A model generated the notes under the pieces. It saw only the letters and a program-made list of their open reading frames with translations, ran no database searches and had not been told where the DNA came from. A stretch of 43,354 nucleotides of DNA from an uncultured Eubacteriales bacterium (GTDB lineage: Bacteria > Bacillota > Clostridia > Oscillospirales > Oscillospiraceae): positions 1-43,354 of the forward strand of contig USCO01000003.1 of assembly GCA_900553135.1 (NCBI GenBank). Reading direction: 5' to 3'. A program made the position numbers and the translations under genes. Position 1 is the stretch's first letter, and every line of letters starts with the position of its first letter. Shown piece by piece: positions 40,579 through 43,354 of this stretch.

Positions 40579-40809
40579 ATGCTGGAACTGATTCAAACCA
40601 TTATCTGCGACATCACGGGCAAACAGGACGTCACCTACGAGACCGACTTTTTAAAGGACCTGTCTCTCAACTCCTTTGACATCATGAATATCATCTGTGC
40701 CTTTGAGGAACACTTTGATATCACCATCCCCACCCGGGATGTCTGGCACCTGCGCCAGGTGAAGGACGTCATCGACTATCTGGCCCAGCGGGGGATCACC
40801 GCCCCTTGA
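40579..40809 (+). CDS. Discrete acyl carrier protein
   Basis: 76 aa with the four-helix carrier fold. The phosphopantetheine serine lies in DLSLNSFDIMNI. Acidic helix 2 is typical. AAGGAG ribosome site. Flanked by an acyl-AMP ligase and a phosphopantetheinyl transferase, it is probably loaded by both and presents the acyl starter to the synthetase. Confidence 0.94.
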   Translation: MLELIQTIICDITGKQDVTYETDFLKDLSLNSFDIMNIICAFEEHFDITIPTRDVWHLRQVKDVIDYLAQRGITAP

Positions 40810-41351
40810 GTACGGCCGTGATCTTCCGCCACCCCTTCCGGGAGGGCGGGGCGGGCTCCCGGGACCTGCTGCGCCGGGCCGCCTGCCGCTATTCCGGCCT
40901 AAGCCCCGACGCCCTTGGCCCCGTGGACCAGGGTCCCTGGGGCAAGCCCTTCTTTCCCCAGGTCCCCGGCCTTCACTGCTCGGTGACCCACAGCGGCTGG
41001 TGGTGGATGTGCGCCCTGGCCCCCTGTCCGGTGGGGCTGGACCTTCAGGAGCACCGCTCCTACGTCGCCCCCGCCAAGCTGTCCGCCCGGTTTTTCCACC
41101 CCTGGGAGGACGCCTTTCTTGCCCGGGAGGACTACCGCTCCTTTTACCGGGTGTGGAGCGCCAAGGAGAGCTATGTGAAATACCGGGGGCGGGGTTTTTC
41201 CCTGGACCCCCAGTCCTTTTCCGTGGTGTCCCGGGAGGGCAAATTTCCCGGCATTGAGGGCGTTTGGATACAGGAATTGCCATGTTTTCCGGATTATAGT
41301 CTGGTTTTGTGCACCCATAAGCCCATGCAGGTCTGCCTGCTTTCTCTGTGA
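40806..41351 (+). CDS. 4'-phosphopantetheinyl transferase (Sfp type)
   Basis: 181 aa, about the size of short Sfp/AcpS-type enzymes. VGLDLQEHR supplies the magnesium-binding acidic residues and FYRVWSAKESYVKYRGRG the WxxKESxxK motif. It converts the apo carrier domains (T1, T2 and the discrete carrier) to holo form with coenzyme A. The TTG at 40806 overlaps the carrier stop (TTGA); GTG 40818 is an alternative start. Ribosome site weak. Confidence 0.9.
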   Translation: MSTAVIFRHPFREGGAGSRDLLRRAACRYSGLSPDALGPVDQGPWGKPFFPQVPGLHCSVTHSGWWWMCALAPCPVGLDLQEHRSYVAPAKLSARFFHPWEDAFLAREDYRSFYRVWSAKESYVKYRGRGFSLDPQSFSVVSREGKFPGIEGVWIQELPCFPDYSLVLCTHKPMQVCLLSL

Positions 41352-41353
41352 AG

Positions 41354-41405
41354 AAAAGCCCCCGCCCTGTCTCTCTTCCATTGACAGGCAGGGGGCTTTC
41401 CTGTA
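41354..41405 (+). terminator. Terminator of the nonribosomal peptide operon
   Basis: Outer stem AAAGCCCCC with GGGGGCTTT, a two-base mismatch bubble, then inner CCTGTC/GACAGG, and a short T-rich tail. It closes the operon that starts at about 27800. Confidence 0.7.
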
Positions 41406-41409
41406 TTCT

Positions 41410-41500
41410 AAGAACGTCCGGTTCTTCACAGTCCGGGCGGGGCCGGGTTTTTGGGCGCGGGGAAGCGCCTGTTTCCCGGTACGGCCCCCGGAGTGGCCGT
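41410..41500 (+). other. Structured leader of the siroheme reductase-like gene
   Basis: Inverted repeat AAGAAC-GTCCG-GTTCTT (41410-41426), a GGCGC/GCGCC hairpin around 41453-41469, and ACGGCC/GGCCGT (41481-41500). These may be operator or leader RNA elements; no known riboswitch recognised. Confidence 0.35.
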
Positions 41501-41532
41501 CGTTTCTGTTACCAAATAAGGGAGGTTTCACC

Positions 41533-42471
41533 ATGAGTCAATCCAACACCACCGTCCCCAAGAGCGAGGTCACCCGCGTGAAGGGCCTGGGCTTTCTGTG
41601 GGACAAACGTACCCCCGACCGTTTTAACGGCCGTGTCATTACCCGCAACGGCAAAATCACCGCGGAGGAGTGCCGCGTGGTCGCTGAGGCGGCCAAGCGC
41701 TTCGGCAGCGGCGAGATTTCCATGACCACCCGTCTCACCATGGAGATCCAGGGTGTGCCCTTTGAGAACATCGAGCCCCTGCGCCAGTTCCTGCGGGAAG
41801 AGGCCGGTCTGGAGACCGGCGGCACCGGCGCCAAGGTGCGCCCCGTGGTCTCCTGCAAGGGTACCACCTGCCAGTACGGTCTCATCGACACCTACGCCCT
41901 GTCTGAGGAGATCCACAAGCGCTTCTTTGTGGGCTACAACCAGGTCAAGCTGCCCCACAAGTTCAAGATCGCCGTGGGCGGCTGCCCCAACAACTGCGTC
42001 AAGCCCGACCTGAACGACGTGGGCATTGTGGGCCAGCAGGTGCCCCTGGTCCACGAGGACCTGTGCAAGGGCTGCAAGCTGTGCGAAAAGACCTGCCCCG
42101 TCCATGTGGCCAAGGTGGTGGAGGGCAAGGCCTCCATTGATCCCACCCAGTGCAACCGCTGCGGCCGCTGCATCAAGGCCTGCCCCTTCCACGCGCTGGA
42201 GGCCCAGACCACCGGCTACCGGGTCTACGTAGGCGGCCGCTGGGGCAAGCGCACCGCCATGGGCCACGCCCTGGACACCATCTTCACCGACAAGGAGCAG
42301 GTGCTGGACCTGGTGGAGAAGTGCCTGCTGTTCTTCAAGGCCTACGGCCAGCCCAAGGAGCGTTTTTCCGACACCATCAGCCGCATTGGCTTTGACAAGG
42401 TGCAGGAGATGCTGCTGTCCAACGAGCTGCTGGAGCGCAAGGAGGAGATCCTGGCCCAGCCCAACCCCTAA
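41533..42471 (+). CDS. Siroheme/4Fe-4S sulfite- or nitrite-reductase-like protein with ferredoxin domain
   Basis: 312 aa. An N-terminal ferredoxin-like half (VITRNGKITAEECRVVAEAAK, STMTTRLTMEIQGV-type) precedes the siroheme/cluster cysteines CKGTTCQYG and GGCPNNC, then a two-cluster ferredoxin insert (CKGCKLCEKTCP and CNRCGRCIKACP). It resembles anaerobic sulfite reductase subunit C (AsrC) and clostridial nitrite/sulfite reductases. No asrA or asrB is nearby, so the electron donor and whether it is assimilatory are unknown. GGGAGG ribosome site before ATG 41533; upstream in-frame extension is ignored. Confidence 0.88.
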   Translation: MSQSNTTVPKSEVTRVKGLGFLWDKRTPDRFNGRVITRNGKITAEECRVVAEAAKRFGSGEISMTTRLTMEIQGVPFENIEPLRQFLREEAGLETGGTGAKVRPVVSCKGTTCQYGLIDTYALSEEIHKRFFVGYNQVKLPHKFKIAVGGCPNNCVKPDLNDVGIVGQQVPLVHEDLCKGCKLCEKTCPVHVAKVVEGKASIDPTQCNRCGRCIKACPFHALEAQTTGYRVYVGGRWGKRTAMGHALDTIFTDKEQVLDLVEKCLLFFKAYGQPKERFSDTISRIGFDKVQEMLLSNELLERKEEILAQPNP

Positions 42472-42482
42472 GTCACCCTTCC

Positions 42483-42513
42483 ATCCCCGGGCCTTTTCGC
42501 CCGGGGATTTTTC
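42483..42513 (+). terminator. Terminator of the siroheme reductase-like gene
   Basis: Perfect 10-bp stem ATCCCCGGGC/GCCCGGGGAT (42483-42508), loop CTTTTC, then a T-run. Confidence 0.93.
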
Positions 42514-42542
42514 TTTTCCAATGGCAAAAAATCTGCTATACT
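42514..42542 (+). promoter_or_regulatory. Candidate promoter of the DUF554 gene
   Basis: Extended -10 TGC-TATACT (42534-42542) with a weak -35 TTTTCC 17 bp upstream. Confidence 0.5.
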
Positions 42543-42572
42543 GGGGCCAAAGAGAAAATCGAGGTGTTTTCT

Positions 42573-43301
42573 ATGGTGGGAACGGGCACCATTGCCAACG
42601 TGCTGGCCATTGTGGCCGGCGGAAGCCTTGGCCTGCTGGCCAAGGGCGGCATGAAGCAGCACTATCAGGACGGTATCATCAAAGCCCTGGGCCTTGCCAC
42701 CCTGTTCATCGGGGCCAGCGGCGCCCTGGCGGGGATGCTCACCCTTCAGGACGGGAAACTCTCCTCCGCGGGCACCCGGGATACCCTCTTTATGATCTTG
42801 GCACTGGCGCTGGGCACCCTGGTAGGGGAGTTTTTCGACTTTGACCGCCGCATGGAGCAGCTGGGCGCCTGGCTGAAGGCCAAGGCCGACCGGGGCGGCG
42901 ACAGCCAGTTCATCCAGGGCTTCGTTACCGCCTCCCTGGTGGTCTGCATCGGGGCCATGGCCATTGTGGGTTCCATCCAGGACGGGCTCACCGGCAACGC
43001 CTCCACCCTGTACACCAAATCCATTCTGGACTTTATGATCGTGATGATTTTCGCCTCCATCTACGGCAAGGGGGCCATCTTCTCCGCCCTGCCGGTAGGG
43101 GTGCTCCAGGGGGCAGTGACCCTGTGCGCGGGGGTGCTGGCCCCGGTGTTCAGCCAGGCGGTCATCGACAACCTGTCCTACCTGGGCAGCATGCTCATCT
43201 TCTGCGTGGGCGTGAACCTCATCTGGAAGGGCACGTTCAAGCCGGCGAACATGCTGCCCGCCGTGGTGATCGCCGTCATCTGGGCGCTCGTGGTGCCATA
43301 G
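42573..43301 (+). CDS. DUF554 integral membrane protein
   Basis: 242 aa, hydrophobic with about seven membrane segments, start MVGTGTIANVLAIVAGGSLG, then GIIKALGLATLFIGASGAL and a soluble loop FDFDRRMEQLG. It matches the DUF554 (YdfK-like) family; the function is unknown to me. ATG 42573 follows GAGGTG by 6 nt; a GTG at 42564 lies on that site. No gene is visible in the last 53 bases of the window. Confidence 0.92.
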   Translation: MVGTGTIANVLAIVAGGSLGLLAKGGMKQHYQDGIIKALGLATLFIGASGALAGMLTLQDGKLSSAGTRDTLFMILALALGTLVGEFFDFDRRMEQLGAWLKAKADRGGDSQFIQGFVTASLVVCIGAMAIVGSIQDGLTGNASTLYTKSILDFMIVMIFASIYGKGAIFSALPVGVLQGAVTLCAGVLAPVFSQAVIDNLSYLGSMLIFCVGVNLIWKGTFKPANMLPAVVIAVIWALVVP

Positions 43302-43354
43302 GGAAGCACGGATGGAGACCGCCGATAATCTATTGATTTCGCGCCGGGCTCCCC

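Overview
The window is GC-rich, densely packed Firmicutes DNA, most like an Oscillospiraceae/Clostridia gut anaerobe (Flavonifractor/Intestinimonas-like; the genus is inference). Evidence: the DUF512-der-plsY-gpsA cluster, yceD-rpmF, endospore genes (a SleC-type cortex-lytic protein and the mother-cell regulator SpoIIID), Isc-type Fe-S genes beside metY, and a PotCD fusion. No rRNA, tRNA or CRISPR was seen.

Layout. 1-2.2 kb: SleC-like spore cortex-lytic operon (minus). 2.25-2.57 kb: three ~111-bp tandem repeats carrying terminators behind gpsA. 2.6-7.0 kb: DUF512 radical SAM, der, plsY, gpsA (minus). 7.2-10.3 kb: three-gene Gtr-type glycosylation cassette (plus). 10.3-12.4 kb: paired DNA-repair genes TIGR03915/TIGR03916 (minus) with a LexA-box-like site. 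12.5-13.2 kb: rpmF/yceD. 13.4-18.5 kb: pseudouridine synthase and a polyamine ABC transporter. 18.6-18.9 kb: structured, unassigned RNA-like region. 18.9-20.3 kb: dfrA/thyA (minus).

The main discovery lies at 20.4-27.7 kb. The 3' half of spoIIID is at about 20414-20552 and its 5' half at about 27542-27656, both on the minus strand. Between them lie 6994 bp holding a large serine recombinase, a 41-aa ORF, iscU, iscS, metY with a leader peptide, and an LTA-synthase-like sulfatase. The two broken ends share CCACCnnACACA. Joining them at ACACA restores an in-frame 82-aa SpoIIID. The spoIIID 5' half and the recombinase operon each have a sigma-E-like promoter with a 14-bp spacer. This looks like a skin-type, developmentally excised element in spoIIID, a location I do not know to have been described.

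27.8-41.4 kb (plus) is a nonribosomal peptide operon: a C-A-T-C-A-T-R synthetase, a membrane histidine kinase, a REC-HD-GYP response regulator, a free-standing acyl-AMP ligase, an acyl carrier protein and a phosphopantetheinyl transferase. The architecture predicts an N-acyl dipeptide aldehyde (or its derived product) with its own signalling module. 41.5-43.3 kb holds a lone siroheme/4Fe-4S sulfite/nitrite reductase-like protein and a DUF554 membrane protein.
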